Positions 1 to 8,837 of a stretch of 41,114 nucleotides of DNA are shown one piece after another. The stretch comes from an uncultured Bacteroidales bacterium (GTDB lineage: Bacteria > Bacteroidota > Bacteroidia > Bacteroidales > UBA932). The stretch covers positions 1 to 41,114 of the forward strand of contig CAMFBM010000022.1 in the NCBI GenBank assembly GCA_945948555.1, written 5' to 3'. The position numbers and the translations under genes are program-made. The notes under the pieces are model-generated. The model made no database searches. It was not told where the DNA came from and saw only the letters and a list, made by a program, of their open reading frames with translations. Every line of letters starts with the position of its first letter. Position 1 is the first letter of the stretch.

Positions 1-75
1 GCTGTAACCTTCCCACTATCAGGGCGGTTTGGGGACTTGCACCCGTTAGAGCACGTTCGTGCTGGGCGAACACAC
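1..75 (-). mobile_element. Group II intron, 5' end (truncated by the window edge)
   Basis: Read on the minus strand from base 75, the sequence begins GTGTG, the consensus 5' start of bacterial group II introns. It continues with CGCCCAGCACG, then CTCTAACGGGTGCAAGTCCC and a GGGAAGGTTACAGC segment. This order matches the opening of domain I of Bacteroidales group II introns as I remember them. The predicted 5' splice site falls exactly after the T run of the terminator at 76-110, which is the insertion habit of class C introns. The rest of the ribozyme and any reverse transcriptase/maturase would lie to the left of the window and cannot be seen. The call rests on recognised conserved sequence and position, not on a folded structure. 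Confidence 0.7.
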
Positions 76-110
76 AAAAACGGACCGCCCTGCAAAGACG
101 GTCCGTTTTT
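76..110. terminator. Bidirectional intrinsic terminator behind the nuclease gene
   Basis: A perfect 11-bp inverted repeat (76-86 with 100-110, AAAAACGGACC / GGTCCGTTTTT) encloses a 13-nt loop. The A and T ends of the stem supply a U tract in either direction. On the minus strand it lies about 45 nt after the stop of the S1/P1 nuclease gene and would end the GDPD-nuclease transcript. The group II intron boundary abuts its last T. Confidence 0.85.
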
Positions 111-155
111 CTGTTTTTGAAACACCCGGTAGTTTTGGGCAGTCAGGTCTGACGC

Positions 156-929
156 CTAAAACAAGTCGTTCAGAATGGCGGCGAGCCTGAGGCCTCCGTA
201 AAGAATCTGTGTCTCAATCAGAGGGACGGCGGCATTGAGGAAATCCTGCCCGAGGTACTGGTCAGGCTTTGCCAGATCGAACTGGACTTCGCAGCGGACG
301 GCATTGTCGTGCATCCACTCGCGCGGACCACCGGCAGAGATTTCCTTCCTGGTCCTTGCGTCAACACGGTCGAGTTCGGCCGCCCATTCGGTCGGGCACC
401 ATATCCTGGTCTTCTGGATGACGGCATAATCCCAGACTGAATGAATGTACAACTTGTTTGCCTTGTCGCAGAAAAAGACATTGTAACTCATATTGTGGTT
501 CGAGTACTTGATGTGAGCCGGGCAGTGCATGTCACCGACCAGGTGAAGGACATACTTGATGTTAACTGCAACGGTTGAATCATCGTGTTCCCTGTAGTTC
601 TTCAGCACTTCTATGGCCTGCTCCAGCCCATAGACAGCATTCCCTTTCTTCCTGTTCAGCAGGGCATCGCTGTAATGGAGGGAGGAATCCACAGGCGCGA
701 CGTGCCAGGAATCCGTGAATTTGTACTCGGGAGTCTTGCGGTAATCATCCATCCATTTGGCGTAATAGACAATGGAATGGCCACCGAGGTATTTCTCAAT
801 CTTTTTCTTCGCACCCGGTTTGAGATTGTTCTCGGCGATTTTGGCGATCGTCTCGTGTCCTTCACGCCCCCAGCCGAAAGAGGGAAGGCAGACAAGGGAG
901 AGAAGAATGTATATTACTGTCTTTTTCAT
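156..929 (-). CDS. Secreted S1/P1-type nuclease
   Basis: This 257-residue protein belongs to the S1/P1 nuclease (phospholipase C-like) family, zinc enzymes that cut single-stranded nucleic acid and remove 3'-phosphates. A signal peptide covers residues 1-19, so Trp20 becomes the mature N-terminus, as the family requires for its trinuclear zinc site (WGREGHE, with His25). Further ligands are visible in WMDDYR, SWHVAP, the HLVGDMHCPAH block (HxxGDxHxPxH) and HSVWD. The length is normal for the family. It starts 11 nt after the GDPD gene and is very likely its co-transcribed partner, so both products act outside the inner membrane. A nutrient or phosphate scavenging role is an inference. The strong terminator at 76-110 follows it. 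Confidence 0.9.
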   Translation of the reverse strand: MKKTVIYILLSLVCLPSFGWGREGHETIAKIAENNLKPGAKKKIEKYLGGHSIVYYAKWMDDYRKTPEYKFTDSWHVAPVDSSLHYSDALLNRKKGNAVYGLEQAIEVLKNYREHDDSTVAVNIKYVLHLVGDMHCPAHIKYSNHNMSYNVFFCDKANKLYIHSVWDYAVIQKTRIWCPTEWAAELDRVDARTRKEISAGGPREWMHDNAVRCEVQFDLAKPDQYLGQDFLNAAVPLIETQILYGGLRLAAILNDLF

Positions 930-940
930 TCCGCAAATAA

Positions 941-1873
941 TTAGTCGTGAAGTCCTTTGGAGCGGAGGTATCCCAGGAGCTGCTCAGGACGGTCGGTCTG
1001 AATCATAGTGGCTCCGAGGGCGATTACCTGGTCATATATCTGCGCAGGGTCACCGCAATCAAGGGCGGCATCGTCATCAAGATAGCCGCAGAGGGATCCC
1101 CAGATGGTGTTCACCCAGAGTTTCGAGCCACCGTCAACAATCTTCTTCATCGCATCAGCCACTTCAGGAGTCATCTTCTTCCAGCAGACTTCGAAAGCGA
1201 GAGGCATTGTGCCTGATTCAATGTACTGATTGAAAAGGTCTTTCCCCTGCTCCTTCTGGATGTCGATAATCGGCATATACATCATATTGTGCTCGTGGGA
1301 AGCCATCTTTTCGTCAACCTCCTTCTGAGGTCTCTTTCCTTTGATGAGAAGCTGGTCGGTGGTGCCGAGTTCCTCGGAGACGGCAAGTACCTGGTCGTAG
1401 TACTGGTAGCCCTGGTCCACATTGACCACAATCCTGTCCTTGCAGCATTCAAGGGCCTCCCTGAGGGTGCAGATTCTCATCGAATCGGTGGCAACCCCGT
1501 GCGCCCTCTTGAGACGGAAACGGAGCAGTTCCTCGTAGGTGTAGTCGCTCACAAGGCCCTTGCCGGTGGTGCACCTGTCAAGTGTCTTGTCGTGGCTGAG
1601 CACAAGCACACTGTCCTTTGTCATCTTCAGGTCAAGTTCCATTATGTCTGCACCCATCCTGATGATGGACTCGATTGCCGGGATGGAGTTCTCAGGATAG
1701 TTCCTCCAGTCACCCCTGTGGACGGCGACAATGACTTTCTTCGATGCAGGATTGTGAATCTCGGCGACAATCCTCTCCGCACGGCTGGAACCGTCTCCAT
1801 TTTCAGCGGTTCCGCAGCAGGATGTCAGCAAAAGAGCCGACATCATTACAATAGGGAATAGAAATCTCTTCAT
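941..1873 (-). CDS. Glycerophosphodiester phosphodiesterase lipoprotein
   Basis: This is a 310-residue GDPD-family enzyme that hydrolyses glycerophosphodiesters to glycerol-3-phosphate and an alcohol. The family signature is clear: VAVHRGDWRNYPENS (catalytic His and Asn), then MELDLKMTKD (metal-binding Glu/Asp) and LVLSHDKTLDRCT (second catalytic His). The C-terminus ends in the usual QTDRPEQLL strand. The start was placed at the internal Met at 1873 because it begins a lipoprotein signal (MKRFLF... LLLTSC, Cys19). The frame stays open up to 1972, but the added 33 residues are non-conserved and would bury the signal. A TAnnTTTG promoter box sits 25 nt upstream of this start, which supports the choice. 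It is the first gene of an operon with the S1/P1 nuclease. Confidence 0.9.
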   Translation of the reverse strand: MKRFLFPIVMMSALLLTSCCGTAENGDGSSRAERIVAEIHNPASKKVIVAVHRGDWRNYPENSIPAIESIIRMGADIMELDLKMTKDSVLVLSHDKTLDRCTTGKGLVSDYTYEELLRFRLKRAHGVATDSMRICTLREALECCKDRIVVNVDQGYQYYDQVLAVSEELGTTDQLLIKGKRPQKEVDEKMASHEHNMMYMPIIDIQKEQGKDLFNQYIESGTMPLAFEVCWKKMTPEVADAMKKIVDGGSKLWVNTIWGSLCGYLDDDAALDCGDPAQIYDQVIALGATMIQTDRPEQLLGYLRSKGLHD

Positions 1874-1897
1874 TTCAGGGTTCATTAAAACATCTTT

Positions 1898-1905
1898 CAA
1901 ATTTA
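1898..1905 (-). promoter_or_regulatory. Candidate -7 promoter box for the GDPD-nuclease operon
   Basis: The minus strand reads TAAATTTG, a full match to the Bacteroidetes -7 element TAnnTTTG. It would give a leader of about 20 nt before the GDPD start at 1873. I see no clear TTTG -33 element at the usual 17-23 nt spacing, so the call is moderate. Confidence 0.45.
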
Positions 1906-2105
1906 GCAAACATTTTAGAATTAACTGCCGCACTTCAGCAATTATTCCCATCTGATGTTCTCCGACGTGCAATTTTTTGCAGTCGTGCCAATCTGACCGA
2001 CATAGGAGAAGTAATTTTCAGCAGTCTGCCCGTCTTGCCTTCTTCCGACCAGTTGCGCTGACGGTTTGTACAAATTGTTTGAAAACTCATGACAATAAGA
2101 ACAAT

Positions 2106-2136
2106 CAGGCCCGGATTAACGCGTAATCCGGGCCTG
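2106..2136 (-). terminator. Terminator of the ribosomal-protein operon
   Basis: A 13-bp perfect stem (2106-2118 with 2124-2136, CAGGCCCGGATTA / TAATCCGGGCCTG) with a 5-nt loop lies 25 nt after the rplQ stop. In the minus direction the tail ATTGTTCTT is only moderately U-rich, but the stem strength and position fit the end of the long operon. No gene is visible between here and the GDPD promoter. Confidence 0.7.
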
Positions 2137-2160
2137 AAAAAATTTGAATTGTTTCTGTGA

Positions 2161-2673
2161 TTATTCTGCCTTTGCCTCTTCTGTTGCAGGAGCCTCAGCA
2201 GCAGGAGCCTCAGCGGCAGGTGTCTCAGCAGCAGGAGCCTCAGCGGCCTTCTTGGCGCGGCTTCTTCTCGTTGAAGCCTTCTTGGTTTCCTTCTTGCCTG
2301 AAGCAAGGGCTGCCTCATTGAAGTCCACAAGCTCGATAAGAGCCATGTCAGCACCGTCACCGAGACGGAATCCTGTCTTGAGAACTCTGGTGTATCCGCC
2401 AGGACGCTCTGAAATCTTCGGAGCAATTGTGCGGAAGAGCTCTGTGACAGCCTCCTTGTTCTTCAGGTAGCTGAAGACGATACGGCGTGAATGTGTGGTG
2501 TCCTCTTTAGACTTTGTGATGAGAGGTTCCACATAGGCCTGCAGAGCCTTTGCCTTGGCAACGGTTGTCTGAATCCTCTTGTGGAAAATCAGAGAAGTAG
2601 CCATATTGGCAAGGAGGGCTTTGCGATGACCGCTCTTGCGGCCAAGGTGGTTGATTGCTTTATTGTGCCTCAT
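2161..2673 (-). CDS. rplQ: 50S ribosomal protein L17
   Basis: This is large-subunit protein L17, which lies near the peptide exit tunnel. It opens [20 protein letters not shown], the conserved L17 start, and the core runs to about residue 118. A low-complexity tail of about 45 residues follows, first Lys/Arg-rich ([16 protein letters not shown]) and then a run of [10 protein letters not shown] units ending in EEAKAE. At 170 residues it is much longer than the 127 of E. coli L17; Ala/Glu-rich tails occur in other Bacteroidetes L17 proteins. It starts 2 nt after rpoA, which indicates translational coupling, and is the last gene of the operon. Confidence 0.98.
   Translation of the reverse strand: MRHNKAINHLGRKSGHRKALLANMATSLIFHKRIQTTVAKAKALQAYVEPLITKSKEDTTHSRRIVFSYLKNKEAVTELFRTIAPKISERPGGYTRVLKTGFRLGDGADMALIELVDFNEAALASGKKETKKASTRRSRAKKAAEAPAAETPAAEAPAAEAPATEEAKAE
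2182..2241 (-). repeat. 15-bp tandem repeat encoding the L17 C-terminal tail
   Basis: Four consecutive 15-bp units (2182-2196, 2197-2211, 2212-2226, 2227-2241) are variants of AGCAGCAGGAGCCTC on the plus strand; the second and fourth are identical. On the coding strand they encode pentapeptides of the [10 protein letters not shown] type. Unit gain or loss would change tail length without a frameshift. Confidence 0.85.
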
Positions 2674-2675
2674 AC

Positions 2676-3683
2676 TTATACTGTCTTTTTCTTGGGTTCG
2701 ATATTAAATTTGGTGACATCCATTCCGAATGAGAGTTTCATCTTCTCGACAAGCAAATCGATTTCGTTGAGAGATTTCCTTCCGAAGTTCCTGAACTTCA
2801 TAAGTTCAGACCTAGAGTAGGAAACCAGGTCAGCGAATGTGTCGATGTCGGCAGCTTTCAGGCAGTTGTAGGCACGCACTGAAAGTCCCATATCCGAGAG
2901 TTTGGTCAGAAGAAGATGCCTCATACGCAGTGACTCCTCGTCAAGTTCCTTTGTGTCAGACTCAACGGCACTCTCAAGGGAGAGCTTCTTGTCGTCGGTG
3001 AACAGTTTGAAATGATAGATGAGGATGTTTGCTGCCTCCTGAAGTGCAACATTCGGAGTGATTGATCCGTCAGTCACGATTTCAAGATTGAGTTTCTCGT
3101 AGTCGGTCTTCTGCTCCACACGCCAGTTTTCCATCGTCCAGTTCACATTGACGATAGGAGTGTAAATCGCATCCACCGGAATTGTTCCGATAGGTGTGTT
3201 CTCATCCCTGTTCTCGTCAGCCGGAACGAAACCGCGGCCCTTGTTGATGTTGAGGGAAACCTCAAGTTTTACGGAAGGCTCAAGCGAACAGATGTGCAAG
3301 TCCGGATTCAACACCTGGAAAGAAGACAATCCCTTTGAAATGTCCTCTGCGGTAAACTCCTGTTTGCCGCTGACAACGATGTTGACAGTCTCGGAATCCA
3401 CGGTCTCAACCATTCTCTTGAACCTGACCTGTTTGAGATTGAGGATGATGTCCTGCATACCCTCAATCACTCCAGGGATGGCTGCAAATTCCTGGTCAAC
3501 ACCCGAAATCCTGACTGAATTGATAGCAAAACCCTCCAGAGATGACAGAAGGATACGACGAAGTGCATTACCGATTGTCTGAGCATAGCCGGGCTCAAGC
3601 GGCCTGAACTCAAAACGGCCTACAGTATCCGTTCCCTCAAGCATTATCACCTTGTCAGGCTTCTGAAACGCTAAGATTGCCAT
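2676..3683 (-). CDS. rpoA: DNA-directed RNA polymerase subunit alpha
   Basis: This is RNA polymerase alpha, 335 residues. The N-terminal assembly domain (about 1-235) shows the [26 protein letters not shown] block used for dimerisation and for contact with beta and beta-prime. The C-terminal helix-hairpin-helix domain (about 255-320) contains [18 protein letters not shown], which contacts upstream promoter DNA and activators. Its place between rpsD and rplQ is the usual alpha-operon order. It lies 25 nt after rpsD. Confidence 0.98.
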   Translation of the reverse strand: MAILAFQKPDKVIMLEGTDTVGRFEFRPLEPGYAQTIGNALRRILLSSLEGFAINSVRISGVDQEFAAIPGVIEGMQDIILNLKQVRFKRMVETVDSETVNIVVSGKQEFTAEDISKGLSSFQVLNPDLHICSLEPSVKLEVSLNINKGRGFVPADENRDENTPIGTIPVDAIYTPIVNVNWTMENWRVEQKTDYEKLNLEIVTDGSITPNVALQEAANILIYHFKLFTDDKKLSLESAVESDTKELDEESLRMRHLLLTKLSDMGLSVRAYNCLKAADIDTFADLVSYSRSELMKFRNFGRKSLNEIDLLVEKMKLSFGMDVTKFNIEPKKKTV

Positions 3684-3708
3684 AATGATTCTTGTTAGGT
3701 GTTAATTA

Positions 3709-4311
3709 TTACTTAGAATACAACTCGACGATAAGCTGCTCGTTGATTGTCTCAGGAATCTCCTCCCTTACAGGAACATTGAGATACTTTCCGGTGAGGT
3801 TCTTAGCGTCAAACTCAAGCCATGAATATTTGGCTGCTGAAGCGACGCTGGCTGCAATGACCTCAAGGCTCTTTGACCTTTCCCTGACTGCAATCACGTC
3901 ACCAGGCTTTACAATCACTGAAGGGATGTTGCAGACCTCTCCGTTCTTGGTGATGTGACAGTGAGTCACAAGCTGTCTTGCGGCAGCCCTTGTAGGAGCG
4001 ATGCCAAGACGGTAAACAAGGTTGTCAAGACGTGACTCGAGAAGGATGATGAGGTTCTCACCTTTCTGTCCCTTCATACGGGAAGCCTTCTCGTAGAGAT
4101 TGCGGAACTGCCTTTCAAGAACACCGTAAGTATATTTTACTTTCTGTTTCTCCTTCAGCTGAACGCCATACTCGGACTTCTTCTTGCGCTTGCTTGCAAG
4201 TCCGTGCTGTCCCGGAGGATAATTCCTTTTCTCAAAGTCCTTGTCCGTTCCGAAAATAGGCTCGCCGAACTTACGCGCGATCTTTGTGCTTGGTCCAATA
4301 TATCTTGCCAT
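3709..4311 (-). CDS. rpsD: 30S ribosomal protein S4
   Basis: S4 nucleates assembly of the 30S body. The 200-residue protein starts [20 protein letters not shown]. The S4 N-terminal domain is followed by an S4 RNA-binding domain (about 93-155) with [25 protein letters not shown]. It is the C-minus form: the N-terminal zinc cysteines are absent. In many bacteria S4 represses its own operon by binding mRNA, but I see no recognisable S4 site here. The gene is in standard alpha-operon order. Confidence 0.97.
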   Translation of the reverse strand: MARYIGPSTKIARKFGEPIFGTDKDFEKRNYPPGQHGLASKRKKKSEYGVQLKEKQKVKYTYGVLERQFRNLYEKASRMKGQKGENLIILLESRLDNLVYRLGIAPTRAAARQLVTHCHITKNGEVCNIPSVIVKPGDVIAVRERSKSLEVIAASVASAAKYSWLEFDAKNLTGKYLNVPVREEIPETINEQLIVELYSK

Positions 4312-4340
4312 AGTAATTTATCCTTTAAAAATTCAACTAA

Positions 4341-4733
4341 TTAAACTTTACGACGGCCTTTTGGTCTACATCCGTTGTGAGGCATCGGAGTCACATCGAT
4401 AATCTCAGTAACCTCAATCCCTGCACCGTGGATGGTTCTGATTGCGGACTCACGTCCGGCACCAGGACCTTTCACATATGCTTTCACCTTGCGAAGTCCA
4501 AGATCGTATGCAGTCTTCGCTGCATCCCCCGCAGCCACCTGGGCAGCGTACGGAGTGTTCTTCTTGGAGCCCCTGAAGCCGCTCTTTCCGGCTGAGGACC
4601 AGCTGATAACCTGTCCTACGCTGTTAGTAAGCGTAATGATGACATTGTTGAAGGTTGATGAAATATGAGCCTCGCCATAAGCGTCAACCTTGACAACTCT
4701 CTTCTTACTTGTTGTTGCTGTTTTCTTTGCCAT
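4341..4733 (-). CDS. rpsK: 30S ribosomal protein S11
   Basis: S11 lies on the 30S platform by the mRNA exit site. The 130-residue protein has a basic N-terminal arm ([15 protein letters not shown]) and the conserved [16 protein letters not shown] strand. The core [17 protein letters not shown] and the basic C-terminus THDVTP-like [17 protein letters not shown] are typical. The length and neighbours (rpsM, rpsD) are normal. Confidence 0.98.
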   Translation of the reverse strand: MAKKTATTSKKRVVKVDAYGEAHISSTFNNVIITLTNSVGQVISWSSAGKSGFRGSKKNTPYAAQVAAGDAAKTAYDLGLRKVKAYVKGPGAGRESAIRTIHGAGIEVTEIIDVTPMPHNGCRPKGRRKV

Positions 4734-4745
4734 AATTCATCTACC

Positions 4746-5123
4746 TTATTTGGTTGCTTTCTTCTTGTTTGCAACAGTTTTCTTCTTACCCTTTCTTGTG
4801 CGGGCATTGTTCTTGGTGCTCTGACCGCGTACAGGAAGACCGTTACGATGACGGATTCCCCTGTAGCAGCCGATATCCATCAGACGCTTGATGTTCATCT
4901 GAATGATAGAACGGAGCTCACCCTCAATCTTGTACTCCTCAGCGATAACGCTACGGATTCCGGCAATCTGCTCGTCGTTCCATTCACCGACCTTAGTGTC
5001 GAAGTCGATGCCCAGGCCTGAAAGGATCTTCCTGGCTGAGCTGCGACCGATTCCGAAGATATAGGTAAGTCCTATCTCTCCTCTTTTATTGTTAGGTAAG
5101 TCAACACCGGCTATTCGTGCCAT
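4746..5123 (-). CDS. rpsM: 30S ribosomal protein S13
   Basis: S13 lies in the 30S head and contacts the P-site tRNA and L5. The 125-residue protein starts [26 protein letters not shown]. It carries the [28 protein letters not shown] tRNA-contact tail and ends in a Lys-rich extension. It follows rpmJ by 35 nt in standard order. Confidence 0.98.
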   Translation of the reverse strand: MARIAGVDLPNNKRGEIGLTYIFGIGRSSARKILSGLGIDFDTKVGEWNDEQIAGIRSVIAEEYKIEGELRSIIQMNIKRLMDIGCYRGIRHRNGLPVRGQSTKNNARTRKGKKKTVANKKKATK

Positions 5124-5158
5124 AATCTATTATTACTTAATTTTGTTAGACAATTAAA

Positions 5159-5275
5159 TTATCCCTGACGCATTTTGAATTTAGGATTCTTTTTGCAGAT
5201 CACATAAAGACGGCCTTTGCGCTTTACGATCTTGCAATCCTCACTGCGTTTCTTGATGGATGCCTTTACTTTCAT
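5159..5275 (-). CDS. rpmJ: 50S ribosomal protein L36
   Basis: This 38-residue ORF translates as [20 protein letters not shown] through to ...[11 protein letters not shown], an unmistakable L36. The four zinc ligands of classical L36 (C11, C14, C27, H33) are only half kept: Cys14 and Cys27 remain, while position 11 is Ser and position 33 is Phe, so zinc binding is unlikely. This partly degenerate state is, to my knowledge, usual in Bacteroidetes. It lies 12 nt after infA and before rpsM, in normal order. Confidence 0.96.
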   Translation of the reverse strand: MKVKASIKKRSEDCKIVKRKGRLYVICKKNPKFKMRQG

Positions 5276-5287
5276 TATCTTGTGATT

Positions 5288-5506
5288 TTATTTGTATCTG
5301 AAAGAAATTCTTCCCTTTGATAAATCGTAAGGTGACATTTCCACCTTCACCCTGTCTCCGGGGAGAATCTTGATGTAGTTCATCCTCATCTTTCCGGAAA
5401 TATGGGCTATGATGACGTGCCCGTTCTCCAATTCCACCTTGAACATCGCATTGGGCAAAGTCTCGACGATTACCCCTTCCTGTTCGATTGCTGATTGTTT
5501 CGGCAT
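5288..5506 (-). CDS. infA: Translation initiation factor IF-1
   Basis: IF-1 is a 72-residue OB-fold protein that binds the 30S A site during initiation. The sequence [29 protein letters not shown]... [38 protein letters not shown] is complete and typical. It starts 6 nt after map. The ATG at 5506 was chosen over other frames because it gives the conserved N-terminus and exact family length. Confidence 0.98.
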   Translation of the reverse strand: MPKQSAIEQEGVIVETLPNAMFKVELENGHVIIAHISGKMRMNYIKILPGDRVKVEMSPYDLSKGRISFRYK

Positions 5507-5512
5507 AAAATA

Positions 5513-6289
5513 TCACTTTAAATTTAACGCTTCTTCAATATATTCAAAAGTTGACAGCTGCTCGGCGGCATTCTTTCTGACAACAACCGTAAGTTCGAAA
5601 TGCGCTGATTTCCTGTGGTCCGCCGTGTGTACTGCCCAACCATTTTTAGCTAAATACACACCTCTCGTACCGGCATTGATCATCGGTTCGATACATATTG
5701 TCATTCCATCGGTCAGTTTCGCACCTCGTCCCGGCTTTCCGTAATTCGGCACTCCCGGATTTTCGTGCATCTTCCTTCCGATTCCGTGTCCTTCCAGTTC
5801 GCGGACGACGGAGAACCCGAATGGCTCAACATACGATTGCACCGCGTGTCCTATGTCACCGACCCTGTTTCCGGCCACTGCTGCTCCGATGCCCTTGTAA
5901 AGAGAGGCCTTTGTCACTTCAAGGAGCTTACGGGTCTGCTCATCAACCTCCCCGACTGGGAAAGTGTAGGCAGAATCACCGTTGTAGCCCTTGTACAAAG
6001 TCCCGCAGTCCACAGAAACGATGTCACCTTCCTTGAGCACGTAATCCGAAGGGAAACCGTGCACGACAACATCATTCACAGACATGCAGAGAGCCGCAGG
6101 GAAACCGTCATAACCGAGAAAACTTGGAATAGCTCCGTGATCACGGATAAAGGTCTCTGCCACCCTATTCAACTCAAGAGTTGTCACACCCGGGGCGACC
6201 AGCTTACCGACCTCAGCCAATGTCCTGGATACGAGAATCCCGTTCTCCCGCATCAGCGCTATCTCTTCCTCTGTCTTAGGTACAACCAT
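5513..6289 (-). CDS. map: Methionine aminopeptidase, type I
   Basis: This enzyme removes the initiator Met from nascent proteins. The 258-residue pita-bread fold shows all five metal ligands: Asp in IVSVDCG, Asp in YNGDSAYTF, His in LEGHGIGRKMHE, Glu in CIEPMI and Glu in SAHFELTVVV. In the last motif the residue after Glu is Leu where His is common (EHT); that residue is not a metal ligand. The gene lies between secY and infA, which is normal for Bacteroidetes, where adk is usually missing from this position. Confidence 0.97.
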   Translation of the reverse strand: MVVPKTEEEIALMRENGILVSRTLAEVGKLVAPGVTTLELNRVAETFIRDHGAIPSFLGYDGFPAALCMSVNDVVVHGFPSDYVLKEGDIVSVDCGTLYKGYNGDSAYTFPVGEVDEQTRKLLEVTKASLYKGIGAAVAGNRVGDIGHAVQSYVEPFGFSVVRELEGHGIGRKMHENPGVPNYGKPGRGAKLTDGMTICIEPMINAGTRGVYLAKNGWAVHTADHRKSAHFELTVVVRKNAAEQLSTFEYIEEALNLK

Positions 6290-6310
6290 CTTCCAAAGAA
6301 TTTATTGAAA

Positions 6311-7648
6311 TTACATTCCGGAACGTCCTTTCAGACGACCGGTCTTCATCAGTCCGTCATAGTGACGCATAAGAAGATAACTCTCGATCTGCTGGAGTGT
6401 ATCGAGGACAACGCCCACAAGAATCAGGAGGGAAGTACCACCGTAGAAACTTGCGAACTGGTTGTTGACTCCGAGCACCATTGCGAATGCAGGGAGAATC
6501 GCGATAAGGGCGAGGAAGATGGAACCGGGAAGAGTAACACGGGACATAATTGAGTCGAGGTACTCCACGGTCTTCTTTCCAGGCTTCACACCAGGTATGA
6601 AACCGCCGTTCTTCTTCATATCCTCGGCCATCATTGTCGGATTGACAGTGACAGCAGTGTAGAAATACGTGAAGACGACTACGAGAATTCCGAAAATGAA
6701 GTTATACCAGAATCCGGTATAATTGCTCAGCGTGGCAGCAAGACCCCTGGTCGCATCAAATCTCGAGAAGATGAGAGGGAACAGCATAAGAGCTTGCGCG
6801 AAGATAATAGGCATCACTCCGGCCGCGTTGATCTTCATAGGGATGTACTGGCGGACACCGCCGTACTGCTTGTTGCCCACAACCCTCTTTGCGTACTGCA
6901 CAGGAACTTTCCTGACACCCTGGACAAGGGCGATGGCAGCTACGAACACAAAGAAGAGAACCACGAACTCGACAATCAGAAGGAGAATTCCTCCTGTTGT
7001 GGCATTTGCCTTTTCAGCGATCTCCGCAAAGAGAGCGAAAGGCAGACGGGCGATGATACCGACCATAATGATGAGGGAAATACCGTTGCCGATTCCCCTG
7101 TCGGTTATGCGCTCACCGAGCCACATCACGAACATGGTTCCTCCGATGAGGATGATGGTGGAAACAAGGTTGTACCAGAATGGAGCCCATCCTAGACGGT
7201 TGATGGCGATGAACGCCTCCTCCGGAATCTGGTTGTGCAGGGCTGCCATATAGGCCGGACCCTGGATGCAGAGAATCAGGATGGTGAGATACCTTGTCAG
7301 CTGATTCATCTTTCTGCGTCCGCTCTCCCCCTCCATCTGAAGTTTTCTGAAGTAAGGAACGAAGACGCCAAGCAACTGGATGACGATTGAGGCCGAGATG
7401 TACGGCATCACACCCAGTGCAAAGATCGAGGCGTTACCGAATGCTCCACCGGAGAACATGTTCAAAAGGCCTACGAGACCCTCTGAAGAAGTGCTCTGGA
7501 GGTTTGCAAGCAGAGTCGAGTCAATGCCCGGAAGCACGATGAAACTGCCCAGACGGTAAACGAGAAGCAGGAGGACAGTGTAAACTATCCTCTTGCGGAG
7601 TTCCTCAATCTTAAAGATGTTCTTTATTGTCTGAATAAATTTTTTCAT
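6311..7648 (-). CDS. secY: Protein translocase subunit SecY
   Basis: SecY forms the Sec protein-conducting channel in the inner membrane. The 445-residue protein has ten predicted membrane segments. It begins with the MKKFIQTIKNIFKIEELRKRI amphipathic helix and carries the plug region after LPGIDSTLL. The ITDRGIGNGISLIIMVGI segment and the cytoplasmic PGVKPGKKTVEYLD loop, which contacts the ribosome and SecA, are both present. It starts 2 nt after rplO, in spc-operon order. Confidence 0.98.
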   Translation of the reverse strand: MKKFIQTIKNIFKIEELRKRIVYTVLLLLVYRLGSFIVLPGIDSTLLANLQSTSSEGLVGLLNMFSGGAFGNASIFALGVMPYISASIVIQLLGVFVPYFRKLQMEGESGRRKMNQLTRYLTILILCIQGPAYMAALHNQIPEEAFIAINRLGWAPFWYNLVSTIILIGGTMFVMWLGERITDRGIGNGISLIIMVGIIARLPFALFAEIAEKANATTGGILLLIVEFVVLFFVFVAAIALVQGVRKVPVQYAKRVVGNKQYGGVRQYIPMKINAAGVMPIIFAQALMLFPLIFSRFDATRGLAATLSNYTGFWYNFIFGILVVVFTYFYTAVTVNPTMMAEDMKKNGGFIPGVKPGKKTVEYLDSIMSRVTLPGSIFLALIAILPAFAMVLGVNNQFASFYGGTSLLILVGVVLDTLQQIESYLLMRHYDGLMKTGRLKGRSGM

Positions 7649-7650
7649 CT

Positions 7651-8100
7651 TTATTCAATTGTAGTGGTTTTCCCTCCAACTGCCTCGATTTTTGCGATTG
7701 CAGACTTTGAAAAAGCATGTGCAGTGACATCGAGTTTCAAAGTGAGTTCGCCATTGCCAAGAATCTTGACAAGCTGGTTCCTGGAAATGAATCCGGCATC
7801 CATAAGGGTCTCGAGAGTGATCTCGGAAAGTCCGTTCTTCTCTGCAAGAGCCTGAAGCGCTGAAACATTGATTCCTTTGTACTCAACCCTTGTAGGATTC
7901 TTGAATCCGTATTTAGGAAGACGACGCTGGATTGGCATCTGACCTCCTTCGAAGCCGATCTTGCGGGAATATCCTGAACGGGCCTGAGCACCCTTGTGAC
8001 CGCGGGTTGATGTTCCGCCGTGTCCTGAGCCCTCACCGCGTCCGATTCTTTTCTCTCTTCCCTTAGAACCTGCTGCAGGTTTCAATTCGTGTAATTTCAT
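7651..8100 (-). CDS. rplO: 50S ribosomal protein L15
   Basis: L15 is a late-assembly 50S protein with a long extended N-terminus. The 149-residue sequence has the Gly/Arg-rich RIGRGEGSGHGGTSTRGHKGA arm, the GFEGGQMPIQRRLPKYGF motif and the C-terminal globular domain. Length and position before secY are normal. Confidence 0.98.
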   Translation of the reverse strand: MKLHELKPAAGSKGREKRIGRGEGSGHGGTSTRGHKGAQARSGYSRKIGFEGGQMPIQRRLPKYGFKNPTRVEYKGINVSALQALAEKNGLSEITLETLMDAGFISRNQLVKILGNGELTLKLDVTAHAFSKSAIAKIEAVGGKTTTIE

Positions 8101-8113
8101 CAGTCAGTCCTCC

Positions 8114-8296
8114 CTATTTAATTTCCTCTACAGTTACAAGATGAAGAACCTTCTCGATCATACCCTTGGATACAGGGGTAAGCTCGACCTCCACGCTCTG
8201 GTGAAGCCTGTGGATTCCAAGAGACTGAAGATTAGCGATCTGCCTCTTGGTCGCGCTGTTCTTGCTTTTGATTTGAGTTATTTTGACTTTTGCCAT
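8114..8296 (-). CDS. rpmD: 50S ribosomal protein L30
   Basis: L30 is a small 50S protein. The 60-residue sequence MAKVKITQIKSKNSATKRQIANLQSLGIHRLHQSVEVELTPVSKGMIEKVLHLVTVEEIK shows the ferredoxin-like L30 fold, with the conserved R-Q-x-x-N-L-x-x-L-G-I segment. It sits between rpsE and rplO in normal order. Confidence 0.97.
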   Translation of the reverse strand: MAKVKITQIKSKNSATKRQIANLQSLGIHRLHQSVEVELTPVSKGMIEKVLHLVTVEEIK

Positions 8297-8309
8297 TTCT
8301 GTGTCCTCC

Positions 8310-8828
8310 TTAACCTTTAAATACCCTGCTCATAGGAATGCCACGGAGACCGGCAACAGTGTAGGCGTCACGCATCTCAACGAGGGCGGCAACAGTAGCC
8401 TTCACAAGGTTGTGAGGGTTTGAAGAGCCCTTTGACTTAGCGAGCACATTGTGAACGCCGACTGACTCGAACACTGCACGCATCGCACCACCGGCCTTCA
8501 CTCCGGTACCGGGAGCCGCAGGTTTCATAAACACGCGGGCACCACCGAATTTGGCCTCCTGCTCGTGAGGAATAGTCTTGTTCAACACCGGAACCTTGAC
8601 GAGATTCTTCTTTGCGTCCTCGATTCCCTTTGAAATGGCGGTTGTAACCTCGTTGGCTTTTCCAAGACCATAGCCTACAACGCCGTTCTCGTCACCTACC
8701 ACAACAATGGCAGCAAAGCTGAAGTGACGACCACCCTTAGTGACCTTTGTCACTCTCTGGATGGCTACCAATCTGTCTTTCAATTCAAGATCAGAGGTCT
8801 TTACTCTTTTAACATTTGTATTTGCCAT
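8310..8828 (-). CDS. rpsE: 30S ribosomal protein S5
   Basis: S5 helps control decoding fidelity and mRNA entry. The 172-residue protein contains the double-stranded-RNA-binding-like N-terminal domain ([28 protein letters not shown]) and the C-terminal [39 protein letters not shown] motif. It is complete and 10 nt from rplR. Confidence 0.98.
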   Translation of the reverse strand: MANTNVKRVKTSDLELKDRLVAIQRVTKVTKGGRHFSFAAIVVVGDENGVVGYGLGKANEVTTAISKGIEDAKKNLVKVPVLNKTIPHEQEAKFGGARVFMKPAAPGTGVKAGGAMRAVFESVGVHNVLAKSKGSSNPHNLVKATVAALVEMRDAYTVAGLRGIPMSRVFKG

Positions 8829-8837
8829 AGTCCTTGA

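Noticed and set aside
1..60. GGGTGCAAGTCCC on the minus strand suggested a cobalamin riboswitch
   Set aside because: The flanking B12-box elements are missing, and the GTGTG start with the CGCCCAGC and TCTAACGGGTGCAAGTCCC order fits a group II intron 5' end better. No B12 gene is nearby.
1..75. Possible integron attC site (CTGTAAC ... GTTAGAG)
   Set aside because: The inner boxes of attC are not present and the boundary at the terminator is explained by the intron.
1935..2426. 163-residue minus-strand reading frame overlapping rplQ
   Set aside because: It lies in another frame of the L17 repeat tail and the terminator region; its composition is that of a shadow frame.
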